A stretch of DNA of 64,000 nt from contig JAKAFW010000005.1 of assembly GCA_021817845.1 (NCBI GenBank), forward strand, positions 62,001-126,000, written 5' to 3'. Below the pieces are notes generated by a model that was given only the letters and a program-made list of their open reading frames with translations, was not told the origin of the DNA and did not search any database. The DNA comes from FEN-1297 sp021817845. GTDB taxonomy: Bacteria > Bacteroidota > Ignavibacteria > Ignavibacteriales > Ignavibacteriaceae. The stretch's first letter is position 1, and each line of letters starts with the position of its first letter. This document shows, in pieces, positions 42,968 through 51,982 of the stretch. Position numbers and translations under genes: made by a program.

Positions 42968-45367
42968 TCAACTTTCCCAGTCGACCTGGGAAAAATTTTC
43001 CCCGTCTGACTTAAGCAAAATCCCGCCTTGTTTGTCTGTCCGTATAACTTTTGATTTATGTCTCTCCAGTCGTTTTAAAACTTCATAAGAAGGATGGCCA
43101 AATTTATTTTTAATTCCGACACTTATCAAACTAATTTTTGGTTTCACGCAGCTCAAGAATTCTTCGCTTGAACAAAAATTACTTCCATGATGAGATATTT
43201 TTAGGACGTCTGAGTTCAAAAAACTTCCATATGTGTCTGCATAATATTTTTCTCCTTTTGCATCAACATCACCAGTAAATAGGATGCTTGTTTTACCGTA
43301 TACGATTTTTATTATTCCGCTTTTATTATTTGAAGTGGTTTTATTAGCATTAATTCTTGGGCGATCATTTAGTATATATATTTTAGAGTTACCAACTGTA
43401 AAACATTTTTTCGAATAGTGCTCAAACTGTATTTTTCTGTGAATAAGAAATTGTTGAAACTTAATTTCCTTCTTTAATGCCGAATCGATTTCAGGAATGA
43501 ACACCTTTTCTATTTTGTTTTTTTCAATAAGAGAAACGATTCCGCCATAATGATCAGCATCAAAGTGAGAGATAAACGCATAATCGATTTTATTGATGTC
43601 AAGTTGATTCAGCAGCGGGTCGATTATTTTTTCTCCGTTGTCGAAATTAAATGAAGCCATGCCGGCATCCACTAATGCAGTCTTACCGTTTGGAAATTTT
43701 AGAAGAAAAGAATCCCCCTGCCCTACATCAATAGCATAAACATTAAGGAGGTTCTTAGACAGAATATCTTTATGGTCTAACGAACTATATACAATAATAT
43801 TTAGAAATACCAATGACATAAGGATAGTTCTGGAAAAGAAAGTGGAAAACTTATTCATAAAGAGAAAGAAAACGATAAGGAAGAAATAAAAGATAAGAGA
43901 ATCGAGTAGAGTAAAATTTCTAATCCACAAAAATGAATATTGGAATCTACCTGTTAGCTTAACAAATTCAAAAATAAAAGAGGTTGTTAAGTTATTTGCT
44001 GCGGCTGACAGAGAGGCAAAAAAGGGTGAAAAGAAAGTTAAGGTTAAGGTAAAAAAGGAAATCCCAACTATTACACCTATTGTTGGAATAACAATTAAAT
44101 TAGCGAGCAGTGCGACCACAGATAGTTTACTAAAGTAAACAAGCGTAAACGGAAGAGTTCCTATTTGTGCGGATAATGAAACTGCAAAAAACAAAAGAAG
44201 ATTCTTCAACTTACTTGAGTTAATTTTTAAAGCCTCTATTTTGCTGCGAAGATATGGATAAATGGCTGCTATTGAAAAAACTGCCGCAAAAGATAACTGA
44301 AATCCAGGGCTAAACAATTCGTTGGGATAAAATAGAAGAATCACCAGTGCAGCCAACGACAAAGAATTAAAGATGTTTGTGCTTCTATTAGTTAACAAAG
44401 TAATTATGAAAGCTATCGACATAATAACAGCTCTTACAACTGATGCCGGCATACCAGTAATAACCATAAACATAATTAATCCGGCTATAGTTAATATTGA
44501 ACCTATATACTTATTTAGTCTTCCAAATAGGAACATAAAAATTATAGCAATGAAGCCAACATGTAAACCCGAAACAGCAAGTACATGCATTACTCCGGAA
44601 TTAATAAAATCTACTTTTGCGTTCTGATCTATTTCACTTCTGTCCGCCAATAGCAGCCCTTTAACTAATGCTGCGGTTTGCGGTGCAAACAATGTAGAAA
44701 TAGTTGTATTAAGATTTTTTCTCATCAAGAAAACTGTTGATTTTACTTTATCTTTGTTCTGATTAAGCAAAAAGAAATCCTTAACACTGTAGGAATTTAA
44801 TACTCCGCTTATGCCTTTGGAATTAAGATAATTGTTATAGTCAAACTCACCGGGATTTCTCCGGTTTCTACCTGTGGAATAATTACCTGTAATTTTTATA
44901 AAATTGCCGGGGTTAATTGAAGCATAAACCGAATCAACATTCCGTTTTGAATTATCTTTCAACCTACAAAGGATATTAGTTTTTAACTTTGATGAAAAGC
45001 TATTAGACCTAAGAGAATCAATACTTAATTCAAATAAAATCCCTTTTTCTTTATTTAGTTCAATATTTGAAATCTTTCCATATGCAGTAATGTCTTTAAC
45101 GTAATTGATATTTGAAGGAAGAATTTTTTGGTTACTAAGTGAAATAGATTCTACAGCGTTGCCTGCTCCGACGACAGCAATAAAAGAAATAATACTCAAC
45201 ATATTTTTTCTTTTACTTTGTTTATCAAAAACCATTATTGTAAAAAGTAAAATGAGAGTTATTAAAGCCAGAATCAAATAAGCAGTGAATGTAAATGAAA
45301 TAAATTTGTTTAAAATTATTCCGGCGATAAAAAGGATAGCCACCTTTATCAATGGATAATCCTTCAT
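42968..45367 (-). CDS. comEC: ComEC/Rec2-type DNA uptake channel protein
   Basis: A 799-residue ComEC: N-terminal DUF4131-like OB region (residues 25-190), a competence domain of about eight helices (VKGLLLADRSEIDQNAK, VMHVLAVSGLHVGFI), and a C-terminal metallo-beta-lactamase-like domain with the zinc motif FISHFDADHYGGIVSL and ISHHGS. ComEC forms the inner-membrane channel for transforming DNA and probably degrades the complementary strand. Other competence genes are absent from the window. Four-base overlap with the metalloenzyme gene. Confidence 0.93.
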   Translation of the reverse strand: MKDYPLIKVAILFIAGIILNKFISFTFTAYLILALITLILLFTIMVFDKQSKRKNMLSIISFIAVVGAGNAVESISLSNQKILPSNINYVKDITAYGKISNIELNKEKGILFELSIDSLRSNSFSSKLKTNILCRLKDNSKRNVDSVYASINPGNFIKITGNYSTGRNRRNPGEFDYNNYLNSKGISGVLNSYSVKDFFLLNQNKDKVKSTVFLMRKNLNTTISTLFAPQTAALVKGLLLADRSEIDQNAKVDFINSGVMHVLAVSGLHVGFIAIIFMFLFGRLNKYIGSILTIAGLIMFMVITGMPASVVRAVIMSIAFIITLLTNRSTNIFNSLSLAALVILLFYPNELFSPGFQLSFAAVFSIAAIYPYLRSKIEALKINSSKLKNLLLFFAVSLSAQIGTLPFTLVYFSKLSVVALLANLIVIPTIGVIVGISFFTLTLTFFSPFFASLSAAANNLTTSFIFEFVKLTGRFQYSFLWIRNFTLLDSLIFYFFLIVFFLFMNKFSTFFSRTILMSLVFLNIIVYSSLDHKDILSKNLLNVYAIDVGQGDSFLLKFPNGKTALVDAGMASFNFDNGEKIIDPLLNQLDINKIDYAFISHFDADHYGGIVSLIEKNKIEKVFIPEIDSALKKEIKFQQFLIHRKIQFEHYSKKCFTVGNSKIYILNDRPRINANKTTSNNKSGIIKIVYGKTSILFTGDVDAKGEKYYADTYGSFLNSDVLKISHHGSNFCSSEEFLSCVKPKISLISVGIKNKFGHPSYEVLKRLERHKSKVIRTDKQGGILLKSDGENFSQVDWES

Positions 45368-46281
45368 CGGCTTATCTCGATAATTGCCTTTTTAATTTGG
45401 GAAATGTCTTTTATCGTATTAAATAAATATCTCCCATACTTCCCTGCGCTTATTGTTAATGAAGGATTCAGTGAATGTGTCTTGATAGATAAATCTTCCA
45501 CATTGCCGTGATCGGAACAAATTAATAAAGTAGTATTCGATCGATCTATTTCAGATAAAATTGTAAATAGGAATTCATCCAAAGTCTTCAGAGCGGGCTC
45601 AATATTCCCTTCATGTCTACCATGTCCGATGTAATCAGTAAGATAATATTCGAAAAGAGTGAAAGAATTTTGAAACGCAATTTTTAATAGGCGCCTAGCT
45701 GCGGTCTCAGATTTAATAACCGGCAGTGTATAGCCTAATTTCTGATTCCATTTTTCGTTTGTAATTTCTGCAGTTAGTGCCTTACCCTTCTTAACATCTG
45801 TAGCATGGTTTAGTCTAACTCCGCTAAACCTGCAGCTTAATGAAGTAACGCTAAGTCTTAGTTTACCGGATTTAAGATAATCAAAAAAAGGTTTCGGGTA
45901 TGCGTTTGCAAAAAAAACTTTTTTGTTTTTCTTTAGAAAGTATTTGAATATATTTTGCTCTTGAATGATAGGTAGGAGAGTAGAATATGGATACGGACCA
46001 AAATGTTTCCCAACGATTTTGGGTGCATTGACACCACAGAAGATAGCTGTCTGCCCAGTACCGCTTTGCGGAAAACCTTCAACTCCTAAGCGCGCATCAG
46101 CCGGAAAGATAAAGGAGCTGTTTGATTCGATAACCTGGTCTGTAATTGAGGGGGTTTTTCCGAATATTTTAGTAAAGGTTTTAAATGGATACTTAAAAAA
46201 TGGATTGTTTTGATAATCTTCGTTTCCGATTCCTACTCCGTCTATGAATATCATTAAAACATGGTCCAAGAGATTCACCAC
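45364..46281 (-). CDS. alkaline-phosphatase-superfamily metalloenzyme (phosphoglycerate-mutase-like)
   Basis: A 305-residue cytoplasmic protein with the two-metal site residues of the iPGM/phosphopentomutase superfamily: Asp in MIFIDGVGIGNEDY, GTGQTA where the nucleophile region lies, Asp/His in YLTDYIGHGRHEGN, DHG in LICSDHGNVEDLS, and a late His in THSLNP. It is shorter than true phosphoglycerate mutases and is often labelled peptidase or metalloenzyme. Substrate unknown. The start is unclear: GTG at 46281, TTG at 46269, or ATG at 46254; the catalytic motif lies after all three. Confidence 0.72.
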   Translation of the reverse strand: MVNLLDHVLMIFIDGVGIGNEDYQNNPFFKYPFKTFTKIFGKTPSITDQVIESNSSFIFPADARLGVEGFPQSGTGQTAIFCGVNAPKIVGKHFGPYPYSTLLPIIQEQNIFKYFLKKNKKVFFANAYPKPFFDYLKSGKLRLSVTSLSCRFSGVRLNHATDVKKGKALTAEITNEKWNQKLGYTLPVIKSETAARRLLKIAFQNSFTLFEYYLTDYIGHGRHEGNIEPALKTLDEFLFTILSEIDRSNTTLLICSDHGNVEDLSIKTHSLNPSLTISAGKYGRYLFNTIKDISQIKKAIIEISR

Positions 46282-46320
46282 TTAATAGTTTTTAAAGAAA
46301 CAGAAAGCAAAAGCTTAATC

Positions 46321-46809
46321 TTATTTTGAATCGACAATTACTGTAACGGGTCCATCGTTAATTATTTTCACTGACATCATTGTCTTAAAGATACCGCTCT
46401 TGACATTATGCTCGCCTATATTTTCCTTTACTCTCAATATAAATTTTTCATAAAGCTCATTTGCAATTTCCGGTTTTGCTGCCTCTGTAAAGCTCGGGCG
46501 ATTACCGCGCGATGTATCGCCATATACAGTAAATTGCGAGATAATTAAAGCTTCCCCGTTAATATCTTTCAAGGATAAATTCATTTTATTCTCTTCATCT
46601 TCCGAATAATCTTTGAGTAAAAGTGGTTGATCTTTTCGCGAAAATATTCGAAGATTGCAACATTTGTCTGCCACAAATTTAACATCAACAAGAGTATCGC
46701 TGTTTTTAATTCCCAGTAAAATCACAACTCCCTTCTTAATTTCCTCATGAATATTTATTGAGTCAATATATACTCCTCCTTCAGATACTTTTTGGACAAC
46801 AGCTCTCAA
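46321..46809 (-). CDS. dtd: D-aminoacyl-tRNA deacylase
   Basis: A 162-residue Dtd with MRAVVQKVSEGGVYID at the N-terminus, VVILLGIKNSDTL, the core active-site SQFTVYGDTSRGNRPSF, and the Gly-cisPro pair in INDGPVTV. It hydrolyses D-amino acids (and glycine) from mischarged tRNA. The length exceeds the usual 145-150 by about 15 residues spread through loops. Four-base overlap with prmC. Confidence 0.95.
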   Translation of the reverse strand: MRAVVQKVSEGGVYIDSINIHEEIKKGVVILLGIKNSDTLVDVKFVADKCCNLRIFSRKDQPLLLKDYSEDEENKMNLSLKDINGEALIISQFTVYGDTSRGNRPSFTEAAKPEIANELYEKFILRVKENIGEHNVKSGIFKTMMSVKIINDGPVTVIVDSK

Positions 46810-47660
46810 AGCATCTCTCCTATCATAACCCTGTCAATATTTTGATAATCTTTTATAATTCGAATATTCTTAAAATTATTAGACGATAATAATTCTTCCA
46901 CCTGGAGAGAGTGGCAATGCCCGATCTCAAAAAATAATTTACCGTTATTTTTAAGATAATTGACTGCCTTTGAAGTAATGGCTCTATAAAAGCTTAAACC
47001 ATCAGCTTGGTCCGTCAATGCTATTGTAGGCTCGTAGTTTTTTAGTTCGTTATCGAGATTTGCATAATCGTTTATAGTAACGTAGGGAGGATTAGAAACA
47101 ATTACATCAAAATTATTATCAGCTAATGCCATATCAGCTAAAATATCATGTTTAAGAAATTGAATTCTATCGGCAGCATTATTACATTCTGCATTTTCTC
47201 TTGCAATTAGTAGAGCGTCTTCGCTAATATCAATTGCAACTATCAAAGCCTCCGGGAGAAACTTCGCTAAGGCAACGGAAATATTTCCGCTGCCTGTACC
47301 TATATCTAATATCTTAACAAATTTCTTTTCTCGATATTCATTTATAACTGTCTCAACCAGCAATTCCGTTTCGGGGCGCGGGATAAGAACTGCGGGAGTA
47401 ACCCTAAACTCTATACCATAAAACTCCACCGAACCGGTTATATATTGAAGAGGTTCAAAATTACATCTTCGTTTTAATAATTCTCTGTATAAAATTACCT
47501 CATTTTCTTTTAGTGGTCTGTCGTATGAAAGATAAAGCTGAAGCCGTTTGCATTTTAGAATGTGGGCTAATAATAATTCCGCATTAATTCTTGGAGAATC
47601 AATTCCTTTTTTTTTCAAGTATTCTGTGGAAAGATTTATTGAGTCTAAAACTGTAAGCAT
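46806..47660 (-). CDS. prmC: peptide chain release factor N5-glutamine methyltransferase
   Basis: A 284-residue class I SAM methyltransferase with the PrmC N-terminal domain (NAELLLAHILKCKRLQLYL) and catalytic motif NPPY in VSNPPYVTINDYANLDNE. SAM-binding motif: KILDIGTGSGNISVALAKF. It methylates the GGQ glutamine of release factors. It overlaps dtd by four bases (ATGA). Confidence 0.95.
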   Translation of the reverse strand: MLTVLDSINLSTEYLKKKGIDSPRINAELLLAHILKCKRLQLYLSYDRPLKENEVILYRELLKRRCNFEPLQYITGSVEFYGIEFRVTPAVLIPRPETELLVETVINEYREKKFVKILDIGTGSGNISVALAKFLPEALIVAIDISEDALLIARENAECNNAADRIQFLKHDILADMALADNNFDVIVSNPPYVTINDYANLDNELKNYEPTIALTDQADGLSFYRAITSKAVNYLKNNGKLFFEIGHCHSLQVEELLSSNNFKNIRIIKDYQNIDRVMIGEML

Positions 47661-47680
47661 AAAGATAGAAGATTATAATT

Positions 47681-49447
47681 CTAAATAATGTTTCTGGTTC
47701 TTTTGATTGAATTATCCTTAAAAAATTTCTCAAGTTTTTCCGTAACTTCATCTACCGTTGCAGAAGCGAGACAATCTTCCGCTAATAACTTTGATTTTTC
47801 AAAAGAAATACTCCTCAAAATTCTCTTTGCATAAGGAATAGTAGCCGGTGCAAGGCTTAAACTAGTTAGACCAATTCCGACAAGCAAGGGAATTGCAAGC
47901 GTATCTGCAGCCATTTCTCCGCAGATGCTTAGTGGTTTCTTAGCTTTCTTGGCTTCTTTAACAATATGACTTAGCGTTCGTATTACCGCAGGATGAAATT
48001 CCTGATATAAATCGGAAACTAAATCATTACCCCGGTCAACTGCGATTAAATATTGGATTAAATCGTTTGTTCCAATGCTTAAGAAATCAACATAGCCGGC
48101 AAGCTCAAAGGTTAATAATGCGGCTGAAGGCACTTCAATCATTATACCAATTTTAAGTCCTTTATCAAAGTATATTTTCTCATCTCTGAGTTCGTTCTTG
48201 CATTCATGAATTATTTCCAACGAACGTTTTATTTCCAAAACAGTTGAAATCATCGGCAGCATAAATAAAATATTATTATTTTTACTTCCTTTTAGAACAG
48301 CGCGTATTTGAGTCTTAAACATTTTCTGGTTCTCCAGCAAAAGTCTAATGCCGCGCAGTCCAAGAAACGGATTCGGCTCGTCAAAATCTAAAAACTTAAA
48401 TTTATCTCCGCCAATGTCAAAAGCTCTAATAACTAAAGGTTTCGGATAAATTCTTGTTGATAAGTTCAAATAAATTTTTGCTTGTTCATCCTCGCCGGGC
48501 AACTCTCCAAGCTCTTCGATTATTTGTTCAGTTCTGTAAAGTCCAATACCTTTAGCATCGTTGGTAATTACCAAATCAATTTCTCCGGTTACATCAACAT
48601 TTGCCAGTAAAGTTATTTCTTTACCGTCAATAGTTTTGGCAGGCTGGTCTTTCAATTCGGCAAGGCTTTTTTGAAGTTCCACCAACTTTTCAATTTTTTC
48701 TTTGAAGAAATCTATTTGCTCTTTACTCGGATTAACTAGAACGTAACCATGGAAGCCATCAACAATTATTGTATCGCCGTCTGCAATATGTTTGGTTGCA
48801 TTGTGAGTGCCCACAACCGCGGGAATATTTAATGAACGAGAAATAATTGCCGCATGTGAAGTTAATCCGCCGTGATCGGTGACAAAGCCTTTTGCATTAG
48901 AGCGCGAGAGCAAAATTGTATCCGCAGGAGTAAGGCTATCGCTTACGACAATCATATCATTCTTAATTTTTGACTCCCATCTTTTCTTCTGAAGATTTCT
49001 GATGATGCGATTTTTTATATCTTCAATATCCCCTGCTCTTTCTTTCATATAAGTTTCATAGGAATGCATCATGAGTGATTGGTATTTTGAGATTTCATCA
49101 TTCACAATAAATTCCGGTTGTTTTTTTTCCGTTTCAATCCTGTCGTTAATATTTTTAAGAAGAATAGGGTCATCGAGAATCATAACCTGGGCTTCAAAAA
49201 TGGCAGCGCGTTTCTCTTCCATTTTTTCTTTTGCAATCGCAAAGATTTTCTTAAGCTCCTTTTTTGATTTAGCCAGAGCATCAATCAAATTTTGCTTTGC
49301 TTCCTCAACGTCTGATATTTCGCTTTCATTTATCACGAGTTTTTCTTTTGTAAACAGGTAGGCTTGAGCTATAACAATTCCCGGCGCAGCCGCAATGCCG
49401 GTAATTTTATTTTCAGCATCCTTAAATATTTGACTAAATTTTTTCAC
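47681..49447 (-). CDS. ptsI: PTS enzyme I
   Basis: A 588-residue phosphoenolpyruvate-protein phosphotransferase. The phosphohistidine is in FVTDHGGLTSHAAIISRSL; the PEP-binding Arg/Cys regions are GLRGIRLLLENQ, IGTNDLIQYLIAVDRGNDLV, and LSICGEMAADTLAIPLLVG. It autophosphorylates from PEP and passes the phosphate to HPr. The start codon is GTG, overlapping the ptsH stop (GTGA). No EII component is present, so a regulatory rather than transport role is likely. Confidence 0.96.
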   Translation of the reverse strand: MKKFSQIFKDAENKITGIAAAPGIVIAQAYLFTKEKLVINESEISDVEEAKQNLIDALAKSKKELKKIFAIAKEKMEEKRAAIFEAQVMILDDPILLKNINDRIETEKKQPEFIVNDEISKYQSLMMHSYETYMKERAGDIEDIKNRIIRNLQKKRWESKIKNDMIVVSDSLTPADTILLSRSNAKGFVTDHGGLTSHAAIISRSLNIPAVVGTHNATKHIADGDTIIVDGFHGYVLVNPSKEQIDFFKEKIEKLVELQKSLAELKDQPAKTIDGKEITLLANVDVTGEIDLVITNDAKGIGLYRTEQIIEELGELPGEDEQAKIYLNLSTRIYPKPLVIRAFDIGGDKFKFLDFDEPNPFLGLRGIRLLLENQKMFKTQIRAVLKGSKNNNILFMLPMISTVLEIKRSLEIIHECKNELRDEKIYFDKGLKIGIMIEVPSAALLTFELAGYVDFLSIGTNDLIQYLIAVDRGNDLVSDLYQEFHPAVIRTLSHIVKEAKKAKKPLSICGEMAADTLAIPLLVGIGLTSLSLAPATIPYAKRILRSISFEKSKLLAEDCLASATVDEVTEKLEKFFKDNSIKRTRNII

Positions 49448-49710
49448 AACTCATCAAATCCTCTCTTGAAATAGTCTATTATTTCTTCAGACGCCTGTTT
49501 CTCATCATCGCCGTCAAAAGTAAGGACAAGCTCTGAACCCATTTCTGCAGCAAGCGTCATAACTCCGATGATGCTTTTTGCATTAATATTTAATCCGTCT
49601 TTGGAGATATAAAATTCACATTTAAACTTTGCAGCCATTTTAACAATAGTAGCTGCCGGACGCGTATGCAGCCCTGCTTTGTTTACAATTTTCACCGTCT
49701 GTTCAATCAT
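49444..49710 (-). CDS. ptsH: PTS phosphocarrier HPr
   Basis: An 88-residue HPr with the active His15 (NKAGLHTRPAATIVKMA) and a conserved Ser46 region (INAKSIIGVMTLAA), which in other bacteria is the target of HPr kinase. Both sites are intact. Its stop/start overlaps ptsI by four bases and its start overlaps the prenyl synthase stop by one base, so it is embedded in the isoprenoid operon. Confidence 0.95.
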   Translation of the reverse strand: MIEQTVKIVNKAGLHTRPAATIVKMAAKFKCEFYISKDGLNINAKSIIGVMTLAAEMGSELVLTFDGDDEKQASEEIIDYFKRGFDEL

Positions 49711-50705
49711 TATTTGCTTCTTTTAATAAGTGAGTTAGCAAGCCAAGTAAAAAATTCCCTGTCAGTATTATTTTGTAAAACTTGTACTGACATCAAGGCT
49801 TTATCTGTATATCGTTTTATTTCTGTTTTAGCATCATCGAGCACTCCGAGTTTTTTATACAATTCTCTGTATACTAAAATTTCATCTAGTTTAATGCCTT
49901 TTCGGTTTATAACTCTTTGAAGTTTTTTTCTATCTTCACCTTTTGCAACTTCAAAGGCTTTAAGTAAAAGAAATGTTTTTTTTCCTTCCATCAAATCACC
50001 ACCAACAAATTTACCGAATTCCTTTTCATCCCCAATAATGTCAAGCAGATCATCCTGGATTTGAAAAGCAATCCCGATGTTTTTCCCAAAATTAGAGAGT
50101 GCTCTAGTATCTTTGGATGAACCACCTCCAAGTATAGCACCAATTTTACAGCACATTTCAGCCATTGCGGCAGTTTTCTTTTTAATCATCAAGATATAAT
50201 CATTAATCGAAATATTTCTTTTCGATTCAAAATCTTTATCCATACTTTGGCCTTCACATACTTCCACTAATCCCTTTGTAAATGCCTCTAGTATGGGTTT
50301 TGCGTTATCTTTACAGTCTTTCAATAGATTTTCATAAGCAACGGAAAGTAAACTATCACCGACGAGAATCGCAGTGTTCACGTCATATTTTTTGTGTAGC
50401 GTTAGTTTTCCTCTTCGCTTATCAGCATTATCCATAATGTCGTCATGAACCAAGGTAAAATTATGCAGAAGCTCTACCGCAACGGCTGCGTTGTAAACAG
50501 AGGATAATTTACCTCCCACTGCTTTAGTAGAAAACAAAACAAGTAATGGTCTAAGTCTTTTTCCTCCCCCACTTAAAATATAAGAACCAGGTAGATAAAG
50601 AGAAGCCGGTTTTCTATCTTGTAATAATTGTTCAAGCTTCTTCTCAACTTTTATTCTTTCACGTTCATAAAGAAAGTAAAATTTATCTTTTTTATCCCCG
50701 ATCAA
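49710..50705 (-). CDS. trans-polyprenyl diphosphate synthase
   Basis: A 331-residue isoprenyl diphosphate synthase with both aspartate-rich motifs (LVHDDIMDNADKRRG and AFQIQDDLLDIIGDEKEF) and the IPP-binding LSGGGKRLRPLLVLFSTKA. It is related to, but distinct from, the copy at 27657-28637. Co-transcribed with fni (four-base overlap), it probably supplies a short- or medium-chain precursor such as farnesyl or geranylgeranyl diphosphate. The start is TTG overlapping the fni stop. Confidence 0.9.
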   Translation of the reverse strand: MIGDKKDKFYFLYERERIKVEKKLEQLLQDRKPASLYLPGSYILSGGGKRLRPLLVLFSTKAVGGKLSSVYNAAVAVELLHNFTLVHDDIMDNADKRRGKLTLHKKYDVNTAILVGDSLLSVAYENLLKDCKDNAKPILEAFTKGLVEVCEGQSMDKDFESKRNISINDYILMIKKKTAAMAEMCCKIGAILGGGSSKDTRALSNFGKNIGIAFQIQDDLLDIIGDEKEFGKFVGGDLMEGKKTFLLLKAFEVAKGEDRKKLQRVINRKGIKLDEILVYRELYKKLGVLDDAKTEIKRYTDKALMSVQVLQNNTDREFFTWLANSLIKRSK

Positions 50706-51745
50706 TTCAGTTTATCCTTTCTGATTAATTTATTGTTTTGTAATTCAGCAAGGGATGATGAGCCGGTAAGGAATAAAATTTTCCTGACAATTTCAAACCA
50801 TTCTCTTACAAGCGACATTACACCCTCAACGCCGTTCTTATCTAATTGAATTAAAACGGTTCTTGCTGATGCAGTAATTTCAGCGCCAAGTGCAAATGCT
50901 TTTGCCATATCAATTGCATTGTTTATTCCTCCGGAGCCAATCAGATAAAAATCAAACTCATTCTTAAGTTTAGAAATTTTTCTGAGGCAATATGAAGTCG
51001 GCAATCCCCAATCCCAAAAATAATTAGATTCTTCTTTATTACGAAGAATTTCCACACCTGCCCAGCTTGTGCCGCCTGCACCTGCAACATCAATTCCTTT
51101 GACACCGGTTTGAAGTATTTTCTTAGCAGCTTCTTTTGAAATTCCCGCACCAACCTCTTTAACCACAACCGGTATATCTAAAGATTCAACTAATTTTCCA
51201 AGTGACTTAAGAAGACCGGTAAAATTTGGTTCTCCTTTTTTTTGCATCAATTCCTGAAGAGAATTTAAATGTACTACCATTGCATCGGCATTAATTAATT
51301 CAGCCAATATTTGTACAGGCTTAAATGATTTGAAAAGTACCAACTGCGAAGCGCCTATATTTCCAAGAATCGGAATATGCGGCGCATTCTTTCTAATAAT
51401 TTTATAAGAGTTATGAAACGAGGTTGATTCAAGAGCCTGCCGCTGGCTACCAACACCAAGCGGAATATTTAATTCATTAGCTGCAATTGCAAGCTTAGCA
51501 TTAATATTTTCAGATTCCTCAGTTCCGCCGGTCATGCATGAAATTAAAAACGGATAATTTATTTTCTTTCCTAAAAAATCAGTCTTAAAGGAAATTTTAT
51601 TTAGGTTCACTTCAGTTATGGCATAATGCTTAAAATCATAATTATCAAAGCCATTTCTTTTTTCTTTATAAGAAACATCGCCGGTAAGGCATAATTGAAG
51701 ATGCTCTTTTTTCCGTTGAGAAATGGAATTTGAATCGTTTGCCAT
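50702..51745 (-). CDS. fni: type 2 isopentenyl-diphosphate delta-isomerase
   Basis: A 347-residue FMN/NADPH-dependent IDI-2 that interconverts IPP and DMAPP. Motifs: SQRKKEHLQLCL near the N-terminus, ISCMTGGTEESENIN, LGVGSQRQALES, NIGASQLV, VVKEVGAGISKEAAK, GIDVAGAGGTSWAGVE, and LIGSGGINNAIDMAKAF. Full length. It is the first gene of a long minus-strand operon running at least to purK. Confidence 0.96.
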   Translation of the reverse strand: MANDSNSISQRKKEHLQLCLTGDVSYKEKRNGFDNYDFKHYAITEVNLNKISFKTDFLGKKINYPFLISCMTGGTEESENINAKLAIAANELNIPLGVGSQRQALESTSFHNSYKIIRKNAPHIPILGNIGASQLVLFKSFKPVQILAELINADAMVVHLNSLQELMQKKGEPNFTGLLKSLGKLVESLDIPVVVKEVGAGISKEAAKKILQTGVKGIDVAGAGGTSWAGVEILRNKEESNYFWDWGLPTSYCLRKISKLKNEFDFYLIGSGGINNAIDMAKAFALGAEITASARTVLIQLDKNGVEGVMSLVREWFEIVRKILFLTGSSSLAELQNNKLIRKDKLN

Positions 51746-51982
51746 AAAAATGATTTACCGCTAACAATATTGATAAAATTTTTGATGCCAAGATATTAAA
51801 TTTTAGAACAATATTCTCATTCAAGCGGGCTAAAGCACTAAGCGAGTTTTCACCTTTTAGTTAAATTACTTACCTACCTGAATAGAGTGTTTTTCATTTT
51901 TCGCTTAAAATCATTAGGAGTTTTACCTTCTAATAATATATTTTCGCAATAAAGATAGAATAAACGAATAAAGGATTTATCA

